Of a DNA stretch of 25,856 bases, positions 16,957-23,726 are shown piece by piece (within the stretch, counting starts at the first letter, position 1; each line of letters begins with the position of its first letter). The position numbers were made by a program, and so were the translations under genes. The notes under the pieces were generated by a model. The model saw only the letters and a list, made by a program, of their open reading frames with translations, ran no database searches and was not told the DNA's origin. Source of the DNA: Lentisphaeria bacterium UBA1776 (GTDB taxonomy: Bacteria; Verrucomicrobiota; Lentisphaeria; Victivallales; Victivallaceae); assembly GCA_002314605.1 (NCBI GenBank), contig DCGO01000056.1, positions 1 through 25,856 of the forward strand. Direction: 5' to 3'.

Positions 16957-18795
16957 TTATTCTCTGCACCGGACGGTATGTCCGGCCTGTTTTACCGCAG
17001 TCATCAGCTGCGGTATATCCGCAAAACGCATGATCCCGAAGGGAAGACTTGCACAGGGCATGACCGTTTCCGGGCAAGACACATAATCACGCCAGGAAAC
17101 CGGTGCCTTCTCCATCTCAATGGTCAGCGGCAGAGGCGACCACACCGCCGCCGTCAGAGCGGCATGAGTCATGCTGTTTTTCGCGATCAGAGTGACTTTC
17201 CGGACCTGATGCGCCTTCAGAAATTCAAGGCAGGAAAGGATGTCCCGGACCTGTCCGGAAAACATGGTCCGCCCGGTCATGAGCCCGCAGGAACTGTAGA
17301 GCCCCGGGTAAATGATCATAAGGTCCGCATCCGGCGGGCAGGACAGGGTCTCCCCGACTCCCCGCACTTCCAGGAGCCATGCGTCTTCCGTGCCGGGAAA
17401 CTCCGTGACCCCGGTGATTTCCGGCAGAAGAAGCGTGATCTCCGAATCAAACTCCAGTCTGTTCTGAACGGTTTTGCCGATCTTTTTCAGCGCGATCTCG
17501 ATCCCCGGCTCGGTATTCAGGAGGAAACGGCTTCCATGGAGCTGCAGATCCTCGAGATACTGTTGAAATCCCCTGCGAAAACCCGGAACGCCGACCGCAT
17601 CGAGCCCGAGATATGCCTTCAGCGCCGCCATATCTCCGGAAGGAGTATTGCGTTCCATCAGATCCTTCAGCATGCCCTGCACGGATCTGCTGCCCGGAAT
17701 GTTCCGGACATCTCCCCCCGGGACGCACAGCAGGTCCTCCTCCTTGAGCGGTGCAATGTCGCCATCGTCTCCGATGGCGCAGCTGCAGGCCAGTTCGCTG
17801 AAGAATTTTCCGATGGCTTCGCTGTGAAACTCCGAATAACGGTGATTGCCGGCACCCGCACCGAGGACGACCTTGTCCTCCGCACCGTAACAGCGGTAGA
17901 AGCGCTTCATCTCCCCGGCAATATCCCGGGTGCCATCCGCGTCAAAGAAATCGTTGTCCTGAGACCCGAGATAACACGGGCGGGGAGCACTTGCCAGAAA
18001 AAAATCCCCCTCTTCCAGCCAGAGTTTTTTGAAATCCGGGGGATTCTGCTCGTTATCGGTGCAGATCTCGTTTTCGAGATTCCGGGTCATCCGGGTAATG
18101 GAGCAGACCGGGGCCGCCATGCAGGGAATGTCCGAAAAGGCATTGACATAGCTTGTCAGGGTCCCGCCGCCGGAACAGCCGGTGACGCCGATCCGGGCGC
18201 CATCCATATCGGGACGGTCCTTCAGATACTCCAGCGCGGACAGGGCGTCAAAGAGCCGCCACGTCCCGAAAAATTCCCCCAGAAGCCCGGAACGGGTCCC
18301 GATGATATTGTGCTCCACTGGCGGACACCCTCCGAACTCCCGGCGTTCCCCCTGTCCGAAGGGATCCGGACAGAGGACCCCGAATCCCCGCAGCGCAAAA
18401 CTCTGCCCCACCCGCTGATATTCTTTCGCACTTTTGCCGTCATCATCGTGACCGCAAAGCAGCAGGACTCCCGGCAGCGGGCGCGGAGCTTTTTCCGGAT
18501 AAAAAAATGTTGCTGGAACAAACCGGCCGGGAAGGACCTCCAGCACCAGTTTCTCAATGATCAGTTTCGGAGTCCGGAATTCCCCGGTTTTCTGCACAGA
18601 AAGGATCTTCAGATCCGGCATCGGACCGAAAGATTTCCGCAGCTTTGCCCGCACCTCCGCCCGGTACGCTTCCGCTTCCACGCGGGTGGTCACCGCCGCC
18701 AGACGGCGGGTCCGTTCCCGGTCCGCCTCCAGATACAGCGCATGATAATACTGCTGAAGCATCCCGCCCCGGCACGCCGTCAGATCATTCTTCAT
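16957..18795 (-). CDS. Alpha/beta-hydrolase esterase, AXE1-like, with a degenerate second domain
   Basis: This 612-residue protein has an N-terminal alpha/beta-hydrolase domain of the acetyl xylan esterase type: VLLLCGHDDDGK oxyanion region (about 110-121), CPDPFGQGER (142-151), nucleophile elbow GCSGGG (S208), a probable acid near SQDND (D280 or D282) and histidine in AGNHRYS (H318). Residues about 390-612 resemble a second, shortened hydrolase domain (MFSGQVRDILSCLEFLKAH) in which no serine elbow is visible, a layout seen in tandem-domain acetyl esterases. It probably removes acetyl or similar esters from a glycan. There is no signal peptide. The start has GGGAGG five bases upstream and a recognised promoter and operator region, and it leads an operon with the AraC regulator. 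Confidence 0.78.
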   Translation of the reverse strand: MKNDLTACRGGMLQQYYHALYLEADRERTRRLAAVTTRVEAEAYRAEVRAKLRKSFGPMPDLKILSVQKTGEFRTPKLIIEKLVLEVLPGRFVPATFFYPEKAPRPLPGVLLLCGHDDDGKSAKEYQRVGQSFALRGFGVLCPDPFGQGERREFGGCPPVEHNIIGTRSGLLGEFFGTWRLFDALSALEYLKDRPDMDGARIGVTGCSGGGTLTSYVNAFSDIPCMAAPVCSITRMTRNLENEICTDNEQNPPDFKKLWLEEGDFFLASAPRPCYLGSQDNDFFDADGTRDIAGEMKRFYRCYGAEDKVVLGAGAGNHRYSEFHSEAIGKFFSELACSCAIGDDGDIAPLKEEDLLCVPGGDVRNIPGSRSVQGMLKDLMERNTPSGDMAALKAYLGLDAVGVPGFRRGFQQYLEDLQLHGSRFLLNTEPGIEIALKKIGKTVQNRLEFDSEITLLLPEITGVTEFPGTEDAWLLEVRGVGETLSCPPDADLMIIYPGLYSSCGLMTGRTMFSGQVRDILSCLEFLKAHQVRKVTLIAKNSMTHAALTAAVWSPLPLTIEMEKAPVSWRDYVSCPETVMPCASLPFGIMRFADIPQLMTAVKQAGHTVRCRE

Positions 18796-18821
18796 TTCAG
18801 CCTCCCGTTTTTACCATCCAG

Positions 18822-18849
18822 AATATACACTCTTTTCCTTTTTTTCCAA
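18822..18849 (-). promoter_or_regulatory. Promoter of the esterase-AraC-sialidase operon
   Basis: On the minus strand TTGGAA (18844-18849), 16 bases, then TATATT (18822-18827) within GTGTATATT, 26 bases before the esterase ATG. The A/G-rich spacer closely resembles that of the phosphatase operon promoter. Confidence 0.55.
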
Positions 18850-18884
18850 TGCACAAAAAAATTATTTTGATGCCGGAAAAGAAC
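18846..18884 (-). promoter_or_regulatory. Candidate AraC-type operator upstream of the esterase gene
   Basis: The minus strand reads GTTCTTTTCCGGCATC (18869-18884), then a weaker related copy TTTTTTTGTGCATTGG (18846-18861) about 22 bases on, overlapping the -35 box. The order and distances to the -10 box match those before the phosphatase operon within one or two bases. The first element also lies in a CCGGAAA-TTTCCGG inverted repeat (18873-18892). Confidence 0.45.
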
Positions 18885-18908
18885 ATTTCCGGAAAACCGG
18901 TGGAGGCT

Positions 18909-19475
18909 TTACGAAAAGTCGATCATGTGGAGTTCCGCAGGTTTCTTCCCGCAGTTTTCCAGAGAATGTGGCAAAGCGCCGTCGTAAGCAAGAAAATCCC
19001 CCGCATTCAACACGGCGGAGTGTTCCCCATTGGTGATCCGGATGGTCCCCTTCACCACCAGCACGAACTCCCGACACCCCTCCCCGTGGGGCTCCGAGAG
19101 ATGCACCGCTCCCGGCGCCGCCAGCACATGATACATCTCAAGCCCTGCCGGCAATTCCGGCGCGGTCAGGATCTTGAATTCCACCCCCCCCCCTTCCGGA
19201 GCAATACACGCCTGCTGTTCCCCCGTCAGGGAATAGAAGTAATCCGGCTTGCTCTTCTTTTCGCCGATCAGCTGTGCCACATCCACCGACAGGGCATGGG
19301 CAGCTTTCCAGAGTGTCACCAGCGTAGGATTGACCTTGCCGCTCTCGATCTGGGAAAGCATCGCTTTTGAGATCCCGCTGGCTTTCGCCAGTTCCCCCAG
19401 CGACAGGTGTCTGGACGCCCGCTCCCGCTTCAGATTTTCGCCGACTGGAGGGATTTCCGGAATAAATTCGTTCAT
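18909..19475 (-). CDS. XRE-family regulator with C-terminal cupin domain
   Basis: The 188-residue protein has an N-terminal helix-turn-helix of the XRE type (LKRERASRHLSLGELAK, then SKAMLSQIESGKVNPTLVTL, about residues 14-55) and a C-terminal cupin_2 beta-barrel (about 110-185, GAVHLSEPHGEGCREFVLV and ALPHSLENCG). This architecture matches the SutR/PuuR-type group, in which the cupin senses a small ligand. AAGGA lies seven bases before the ATG. It is divergent from marC with 97 bases between the start codons, and the two promoters overlap, so it may control marC and itself. No strong terminator lies behind it; the downstream repeat at 18873-18892 lacks an adjacent T run. Confidence 0.9.
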   Translation of the reverse strand: MNEFIPEIPPVGENLKRERASRHLSLGELAKASGISKAMLSQIESGKVNPTLVTLWKAAHALSVDVAQLIGEKKSKPDYFYSLTGEQQACIAPEGGGVEFKILTAPELPAGLEMYHVLAAPGAVHLSEPHGEGCREFVLVVKGTIRITNGEHSAVLNAGDFLAYDGALPHSLENCGKKPAELHMIDFS

Positions 19476-19502
19476 TATATTATCCTTTGTTCAATATATT
19501 AC

Positions 19503-19530
19503 TTGACAATCCTTCAGAATGATGTATAAT
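19503..19530 (+). promoter_or_regulatory. Consensus sigma70 promoter of marC
   Basis: TTGACA (19503-19508), 16 bases, TATAAT (19525-19530): both boxes are perfect. The start site should lie near 19537, giving a leader of about 36 bases before the marC ATG at 19573. On the opposite strand TTGTCA overlaps this -35 box and could serve the regulator gene. Because the promoter is perfect, repression is the likely mode of control. Confidence 0.85.
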
Positions 19531-19539
19531 ATATCATAC
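19524..19539. promoter_or_regulatory. Imperfect palindrome over the marC -10 box, candidate operator
   Basis: GTATAATATATCATAC is a 16-base palindrome with a single mismatched pair (GTAT-n-ATATAT-n-ATAC). It covers the -10 box and the expected start site, a typical place for an XRE-family repressor to bind. Confidence 0.45.
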
Positions 19540-19572
19540 GGAAAATATTATTTCAAACACCGGAGAAAATTC

Positions 19573-20184
19573 ATGGAAACTTTTTTTTCCAACGCCTTCA
19601 AGATCTCGATCCTGCTGAATCCCTTTGCGGTCCTTTCGACCTTCATTGCGCTGACCGGCAAAATGTCCGTGAGGAAGAAGAAAAATATCATGCTGAGAAC
19701 CGGTTTTGCCGCATTTATCGCCGGGTGCGTGGTGCTTTTCAGCGGCAGCATGCTTCTCACCCTGATGGGGGTGGATCTGGACCTCTTCAAGGTGGGGGGC
19801 GGCGTGGTGCTGATGATCTGCTCCATCACCTTGGTATGGGGCCGGGAAAAGCAGTCGGAAAGTGCGGACCCCGGGGACCTCTCCATTGCCGTGGTGCCGC
19901 TGGCGGTCCCCATGGCGGTGGGACCTGGAACCGCCGCCGGGCTGATTATCATCGGCTCGGAAGGAGTCACCTGTCCATGGTCATATATCCTCAATACCGG
20001 GGCACTGCTGGCGGGCATCCTCGTTCTGGCGGCGGTACTGGCTCTGGGAGTGTGGTCAAATAAACTCCTGAGCCGGACCACCGTCTCTGTCATCACGCGT
20101 CTTACGGGACTCTTTCTCTCCGCATTGGCGGCAAAAATGATCCTCGAAGGGATCCGGAACTACCTGGGACTTGTCCGGGGATAG
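19573..20184 (+). CDS. MarC family integral membrane protein
   Basis: The 203-residue product is a six-span membrane protein of the MarC/YchE family, with the conserved opening ILLNPFAVLSTFIALTG (about residues 13-29) and the half-repeat AVVPLAVPMAVGPGTAAGLI (about 112-131), which carries the family's PxxxGPG element. The function of MarC proteins is unproven; they are no longer thought to be drug efflux pumps. In-frame ATGs from 19519 onward lie inside the promoter, so 19573 is used; it has CGGAG eight bases upstream. It is transcribed from a consensus promoter divergent from the XRE-cupin regulator. Confidence 0.92.
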   Translation: METFFSNAFKISILLNPFAVLSTFIALTGKMSVRKKKNIMLRTGFAAFIAGCVVLFSGSMLLTLMGVDLDLFKVGGGVVLMICSITLVWGREKQSESADPGDLSIAVVPLAVPMAVGPGTAAGLIIIGSEGVTCPWSYILNTGALLAGILVLAAVLALGVWSNKLLSRTTVSVITRLTGLFLSALAAKMILEGIRNYLGLVRG

Positions 20185-20215
20185 CGGCACCCCATTATCA
20201 TCTTTGCATCCTGGT

Positions 20216-20243
20216 TTGATTTTTTGATTTGGAGAGTTATCTT
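20216..20243 (+). promoter_or_regulatory. Possible promoter of the SIMPL-domain gene
   Basis: TTGATT (20216-20221), 16 bases, TATCTT (20238-20243). Each box matches four of six consensus positions. It lies in the 87-base gap after marC, so the SIMPL gene may be expressed separately from marC. Confidence 0.4.
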
Positions 20244-20271
20244 ATCGGAAGACGACCAGAGAAGGAGAAAA

Positions 20272-21036
20272 ATGCATCCAATGTCAAAAACGACCGTCAT
20301 GATGATCCTCGCCTGCACGCTGATCAGCTCCGCCGCCGTGATCGGCGGAGCGTGGACATTAAGCCGCTTTATGCTCAAAGTTCAGCGGACAACGGAACAC
20401 TGCATCACCGTCAAGGGTGTGGCGGAGAAAACGGTGAAATCCGATATCGGGACCCTTACCTGCCGTATCATTGTCAAAGCTCCCGGGACGGCGGCCGGTT
20501 ATGAGGGACTCAACCGTGCCAACACCGTTTTTCATGCGAAACTTCTTAGACTCGGATTTACGCCCAAAGAGGAAGAGCAGGTGGAGCTTTCCCACTGCCG
20601 CGTGACCAGGACCGTGCGTACCCGGGAAGGGAACCGTGAAACCGTCCGCGAGGAATTCAGTCACTATGAATTCTCCCGCAGCTGCCGTCTGCGCAGTACC
20701 GATGTCGATAAAATTGCGGCGGCGGCCCAGGACCTCTACGAACTGATCCCCGCCGGCGTGGAGATCCGGATCAACGCTCCGCAGTATTTCATCTCCAACC
20801 CGGAACAGTACAAACTTGAACTGATCGACTCCGCGACCCGTGCCGGACATCTGCGTGCCGCCTTGGCGGCCGGATCGTGCGGGGGAAAACTCGGGAGTCT
20901 TCTGACTGCGCGGCAGGGAGTGATCCAGATCACCCGTCCCGCCGACAATCAGAGCAGTGACGGCGGCGTTTACGATACCTCAAGCATCGACAAGATCATC
21001 CGCATGGTCGTAACGCTCAAATTTTCCCTGAAATAA
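20272..21036 (+). CDS. SIMPL domain-containing membrane-anchored protein
   Basis: This 254-residue protein has one N-terminal hydrophobic segment (MMILACTLISSAAVIGGAW, about residues 10-28) that acts as signal anchor, followed by the SIMPL (DUF541) domain: ITVKGVAEKTVKSDIGTLTC at its start, and a C-terminal half with SNPEQYKLELIDSATRAGHLRAALAA. SIMPL proteins are found in periplasm or envelope and their function is mostly unknown; some are linked to oxidative stress and one to the IRAK pathway in animals. The start at 20272 follows AAGGAG by four to five bases. It is convergent with rnhB, whose stop codon is only three bases away. Confidence 0.87.
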   Translation: MHPMSKTTVMMILACTLISSAAVIGGAWTLSRFMLKVQRTTEHCITVKGVAEKTVKSDIGTLTCRIIVKAPGTAAGYEGLNRANTVFHAKLLRLGFTPKEEEQVELSHCRVTRTVRTREGNRETVREEFSHYEFSRSCRLRSTDVDKIAAAAQDLYELIPAGVEIRINAPQYFISNPEQYKLELIDSATRAGHLRAALAAGSCGGKLGSLLTARQGVIQITRPADNQSSDGGVYDTSSIDKIIRMVVTLKFSLK

Positions 21037-21039
21037 GGT

Positions 21040-21693
21040 TCAGAAGAGCGTCCCCTGCTCCCAGGGGGAAAGCATCTCCCGGACGGGAGAGAAACTTTTG
21101 CGGTGGGCGGGGCACGGACCGAATTTCTCCAGTGCCGCCAGGTGTTCCGCCGTGCCGTATCCCTTGTGCTCCGCAAAACCGTACTGCGGATAGAGTTTGT
21201 CCAGTTCCACCATATATTCATCCCGGGCCGTCTTGGCCAGAATGCTCGCGGCGGCAATGGACGCCGACTTGGCATCTCCCCCCACCACTGCCAGAGCAGG
21301 ATAGGGCATGTAAGGCACCGGACGGCCGTCGATCAGAAGAAAATCCACCTTTTCAAGCGCCATGGCGGCGGCGTACATGGTCCGGTCGTTGGTCTGCAGG
21401 ATGTTCCAGCGGTCAATATCCTCCACCGAGCCTGTCGCCACGAAATACTGAACCCCGGAAACCGCCAGAATGGCCTCCCGCATCTCCAGCCGTTCCGTTT
21501 CGGACACCTGCTTGGAGTCAAAGACACGCGGGACCTTTGCGTCCGGCGGGAAACACACTGCCGCCGCCATCACCGGACCGGCCAGGGGTCCCCTCCCCGC
21601 TTCATCGATCCCGGCTATAAAAGAAAAACCCTCCGTCCGGAGCTTGCGCTCCAAACGGAGGAGTTCATCATCTTCAGCGAGGAAAGTGCTCAA
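21040..21693 (-). CDS. rnhB: Ribonuclease HII
   Basis: The 217-residue enzyme cuts the RNA strand of RNA-DNA hybrids and removes misincorporated ribonucleotides. All four catalytic acids are visible: D30 and E31 in GIDEAGRG, D122 in LLIDG and D158 in KTARDEY, along with the late conserved YGFAEHKGYGT and CPAHRKSF. The start codon is TTG, overlapping the rplS stop as TTGA, with AAGGA six bases upstream; no ATG exists before the catalytic core, so this start is well supported. It ends the rpsP-khpA-trmD-rplS-rnhB operon, a standard bacterial order. Confidence 0.95.
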   Translation of the reverse strand: MSTFLAEDDELLRLERKLRTEGFSFIAGIDEAGRGPLAGPVMAAAVCFPPDAKVPRVFDSKQVSETERLEMREAILAVSGVQYFVATGSVEDIDRWNILQTNDRTMYAAAMALEKVDFLLIDGRPVPYMPYPALAVVGGDAKSASIAAASILAKTARDEYMVELDKLYPQYGFAEHKGYGTAEHLAALEKFGPCPAHRKSFSPVREMLSPWEQGTLF

Positions 21694-22034
21694 CGCGCTT
21701 CCTTCACCTTGGCCGCCTTGCCGACCTTGCTGCGCAGATAGAACAGCTTGGAACGGCGGACATCTCCCTTGCGCGTGACTTCGATTTTGGCGATCCGGGG
21801 GCTGTTCAGCGGGAACACCCGCTCCACACCCTGACCGGCCTGCACCCGGCGGACCGTAAAGGTCTCTTCAATGCCGCCGCTGCCCCGGCGGGCAATGACC
21901 ACGCCGGCGAAGAGCTGCTGACGCTCCGTGTCGCCTTCGATGATCTTGACATACACTTTCACCGAGTCACCGACCGAAAAATCAACCACATCGGCCTTGA
22001 CCTGCTCCTTGCGAATTTTGTCCACAATATTCAT
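21690..22034 (-). CDS. rplS: 50S ribosomal protein L19
   Basis: The 114-residue protein shows the typical L19 sequence: FSVGDSVKVYVKIIEGDTERQQ, FAGVVIARRGSG, FTVRRVQAGQGVERVFPLNSP and KLFYLRSKVGKAAKVKE. It sits at the 30S-50S interface of the ribosome. An in-frame upstream start at 22124 would add 30 residues absent from the family. The start at 22034 has GGAGG upstream and overlaps the trmD stop codon as ATGA, so translation is coupled. Confidence 0.97.
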   Translation of the reverse strand: MNIVDKIRKEQVKADVVDFSVGDSVKVYVKIIEGDTERQQLFAGVVIARRGSGGIEETFTVRRVQAGQGVERVFPLNSPRIAKIEVTRKGDVRRSKLFYLRSKVGKAAKVKEAR

Positions 22035-22732
22035 GATAAACCTCCGTTTTTCTCCTTCAAAAACCGCTCCCAACAATCGGGTCTGAGCTCTCTTGTGAGC
22101 CGTTCGGATTCCCGACGGCGCCACCTGGCGATCTCCTCGTGATCCCCGGACAGCAGCACTTCCGGCACCGCCCTGCCCTCAAAGACCGGCGGTCTGGTGT
22201 ACTGCGGATACTCCAGAAGCCCCGTACTGAACGACTCGTCACAGCTGGACTCATCACTCCCCAGCGCTCCAGGCAGCAGCCTCACGATCGCATCGACCAT
22301 GACCATCGCCGCCAGATTTCCGCTGGTCAGCACGAAATCGCCTATGGAATACTCCACATCGATCCGCGAATCAATCACCCGCTGATCCACTCCCTCGTAA
22401 TGACCGCATACAAAAAGCAGCGACTTCTCACGACTGAGCTTTTCAGCCTCACGCTGTTCGAATCTGCGGCCTCTCGGCGAGGTCAGGATCACCAGAGTGT
22501 CCGGCCCCTGCAGATCGTCGATGGCTTCACTGAGGATCCGGGCATTCATCAGCATTCCCGGTCCGCCCCCGTAGGGCTTGTCATCCACAGTCCCGCGCCG
22601 ATCATGCGCGTAGTCCCGCAAATCCACTGCCCGGATGGCCGCCAGACCATTCCGAACCGCCCGGCCCACGATACTGCTGCCGAGCGCACCCGGATAAATC
22701 TCCGGAAACAGCGTCAAGATGTCAATTTTCAA
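22031..22732 (-). CDS. trmD: tRNA (guanine-37-N1)-methyltransferase
   Basis: The 233-residue protein methylates G37 next to the anticodon using S-adenosylmethionine, preventing frameshifting. Recognisable motifs include KIDILTLFPE at the N-terminus, DKPYGGGPGMLMN (about 51-63), FVCGHYEGVDQRV, the knot segment SIGDFVLTSGNLAAM and PPVFEGRAVPEVLLSGDH. The usual TGGEL in the knot is TSGNL here. The start is TTG, overlapping the khpA stop as TTGA; the family's N-terminal sequence begins exactly there and no ATG is available before the conserved core. It directly follows khpA, with no rimM between. Confidence 0.96.
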   Translation of the reverse strand: MKIDILTLFPEIYPGALGSSIVGRAVRNGLAAIRAVDLRDYAHDRRGTVDDKPYGGGPGMLMNARILSEAIDDLQGPDTLVILTSPRGRRFEQREAEKLSREKSLLFVCGHYEGVDQRVIDSRIDVEYSIGDFVLTSGNLAAMVMVDAIVRLLPGALGSDESSCDESFSTGLLEYPQYTRPPVFEGRAVPEVLLSGDHEEIARWRRRESERLTRELRPDCWERFLKEKNGGLS

Positions 22733-23049
22733 TTGACATCAACCACTTCCACCGATACCCGCTGGTGCATCCGGCCGGCAGCGCCGCTCACCAGGGAACG
22801 GATCGCCATGATCGTCTTGCCGTGTTTGCCGACGATCTTGCCGATATCTTCCTTGCTGCAGCCGATCTTCAGTACGAAACCGCCTTCGCGGTCCTCGCGG
22901 GTAACGTGAACCTCATCCGGAGCATCCACCAGCGATTTAGCCACATACTCCACAAAGCCCGCCAGATCCGCAGATGCGGCGCAGGAGGAACTCACGGAGG
23001 ATTCCTGGGCCCCCTTGCCGGTGAAGAAGTTCAACAATGCCTTCAACAT
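22729..23049 (-). CDS. khpA: KH-domain RNA-binding protein (KhpA-like)
   Basis: This 106-residue protein consists of a roughly 28-residue Ser/Ala-rich N-terminal extension and a single KH domain with the GxxG loop GKHG (G74-G77) in IVGKHGKTIMAIRSLV. KhpA proteins bind RNA, often as dimers with KhpB/Jag, and this gene usually sits between rpsP and rimM. It begins 15 bases after rpsP, with GGAG seven bases before the ATG, and overlaps trmD by four bases. Family length is usually about 75-80 residues; the extra N-terminus is unusual. Confidence 0.92.
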   Translation of the reverse strand: MLKALLNFFTGKGAQESSVSSSCAASADLAGFVEYVAKSLVDAPDEVHVTREDREGGFVLKIGCSKEDIGKIVGKHGKTIMAIRSLVSGAAGRMHQRVSVEVVDVN

Positions 23050-23064
23050 TTTCCGACTCCGAAT

Positions 23065-23451
23065 TTACTGGGCATCCGCAGCAGGCGCGGCCTCCGCCGG
23101 AGCTTCAGCAGCAGCGGCAGCAGCGGCTTCGGCTTCGGCCTCGGCCTTGGCAGCAGCGGCAGCCTTCTCCTTGGCCTTGCGGGAAACGGACGGCTTGCGG
23201 ACCTTGTCCGCCAGAGAAATGCCGGCACCGACCCGTTTGGCAATGGCCGCCACGGTCTCGGAGACCTGGGCACCCACGCCGGTCCAATATGCAAAACGCT
23301 CAAGATCCATGCGCTCGACCTTCAGGATCGGATCATAAAAACCGATCTCCTCGATCGCCCGGCCATCCCGGCTGGAACGCTGATCCATCACCACGACCCG
23401 AAAACAGGCACGGTTCCGCGTGCCGGTACGCTTCAGTCTGAGTTTAACCAT
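23065..23451 (-). CDS. rpsP: 30S ribosomal protein S16 with long Ala/Glu-rich tail
   Basis: Residues 1-90 are a normal S16 (VKLRLKRTGTRNRACFRVVV, then GRAIEEIGFYDPI, LERFAYWTGVGAQVSETV). The last roughly 35 residues are a low-complexity tail of Ala, Glu, Lys and Pro, making the protein 128 residues against the usual 80-90. S16 is an early assembly protein of the 30S head/body. Its ribosome binding site (GAGG) is about 13 bases before the ATG, further than usual. It is the first gene of the translation operon, preceded by a 180-base structured leader. Confidence 0.97.
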   Translation of the reverse strand: MVKLRLKRTGTRNRACFRVVVMDQRSSRDGRAIEEIGFYDPILKVERMDLERFAYWTGVGAQVSETVAAIAKRVGAGISLADKVRKPSVSRKAKEKAAAAAKAEAEAEAAAAAAAEAPAEAAPAADAQ

Positions 23452-23525
23452 AATGTTGTCTTACCCTCTTTTCAGTTTGTTTTTACCGGCTGTTCCTCAA
23501 CCGTCCCAGCTACGTAAACGGCGAT

Positions 23526-23630
23526 GGAGCAATTACTTCCGCCGGAATGCTCCAGCGCGGCGGTCCCTTGCCGGGTCCGGTTCAGAGGATAACCAACCGG
23601 GCCGTGGTTTGAACTGCCGCTTCGGTTCAA
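23526..23630 (-). ncRNA. Structured 5' leader of the rpsP operon (three hairpins)
   Basis: From the predicted start near 23631, the minus-strand transcript would fold into three successive stems. The first is TTGAAC/GTTCAA with an inner CCG-AAG-CGG (23609-23630). The second is CCGGTT/AACCGG (23577-23600). The third is GGAGCA/TGCTCC with an inner TTCC-GGC-GGAA (23526-23553). The first begins at the very 5' end of the transcript. A leader of about 180 bases before rpsP is long; it could be an autoregulatory ribosomal-protein site or another cis-acting RNA. No match to a known riboswitch class was recognised. Confidence 0.5.
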
Positions 23631-23637
23631 TTTCATT

Positions 23638-23665
23638 AATATATCACACTAAACGGATTATGCAA
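23638..23665 (-). promoter_or_regulatory. Promoter of the rpsP-rnhB operon
   Basis: On the minus strand TTGCAT (23660-23665), 16 bases, TATATT (23638-23643), preceded by TGA as in an extended -10 box. The start site should be near 23631, giving a long leader before rpsP. Confidence 0.65.
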
Positions 23666-23726
23666 GCTGAAAAAAGCATTTTCCCCCTCTTTCAGAAGAA
23701 AATGCGGAAAAAACTTCTGACGATCT

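Noticed and set aside
18873..18892. CCGGAAA/TTTCCGG hairpin as terminator of the XRE-cupin gene
   Set aside because: The T run starts 12 bases after the stem, too far for an intrinsic terminator; it is more likely part of the operator region of the esterase promoter.
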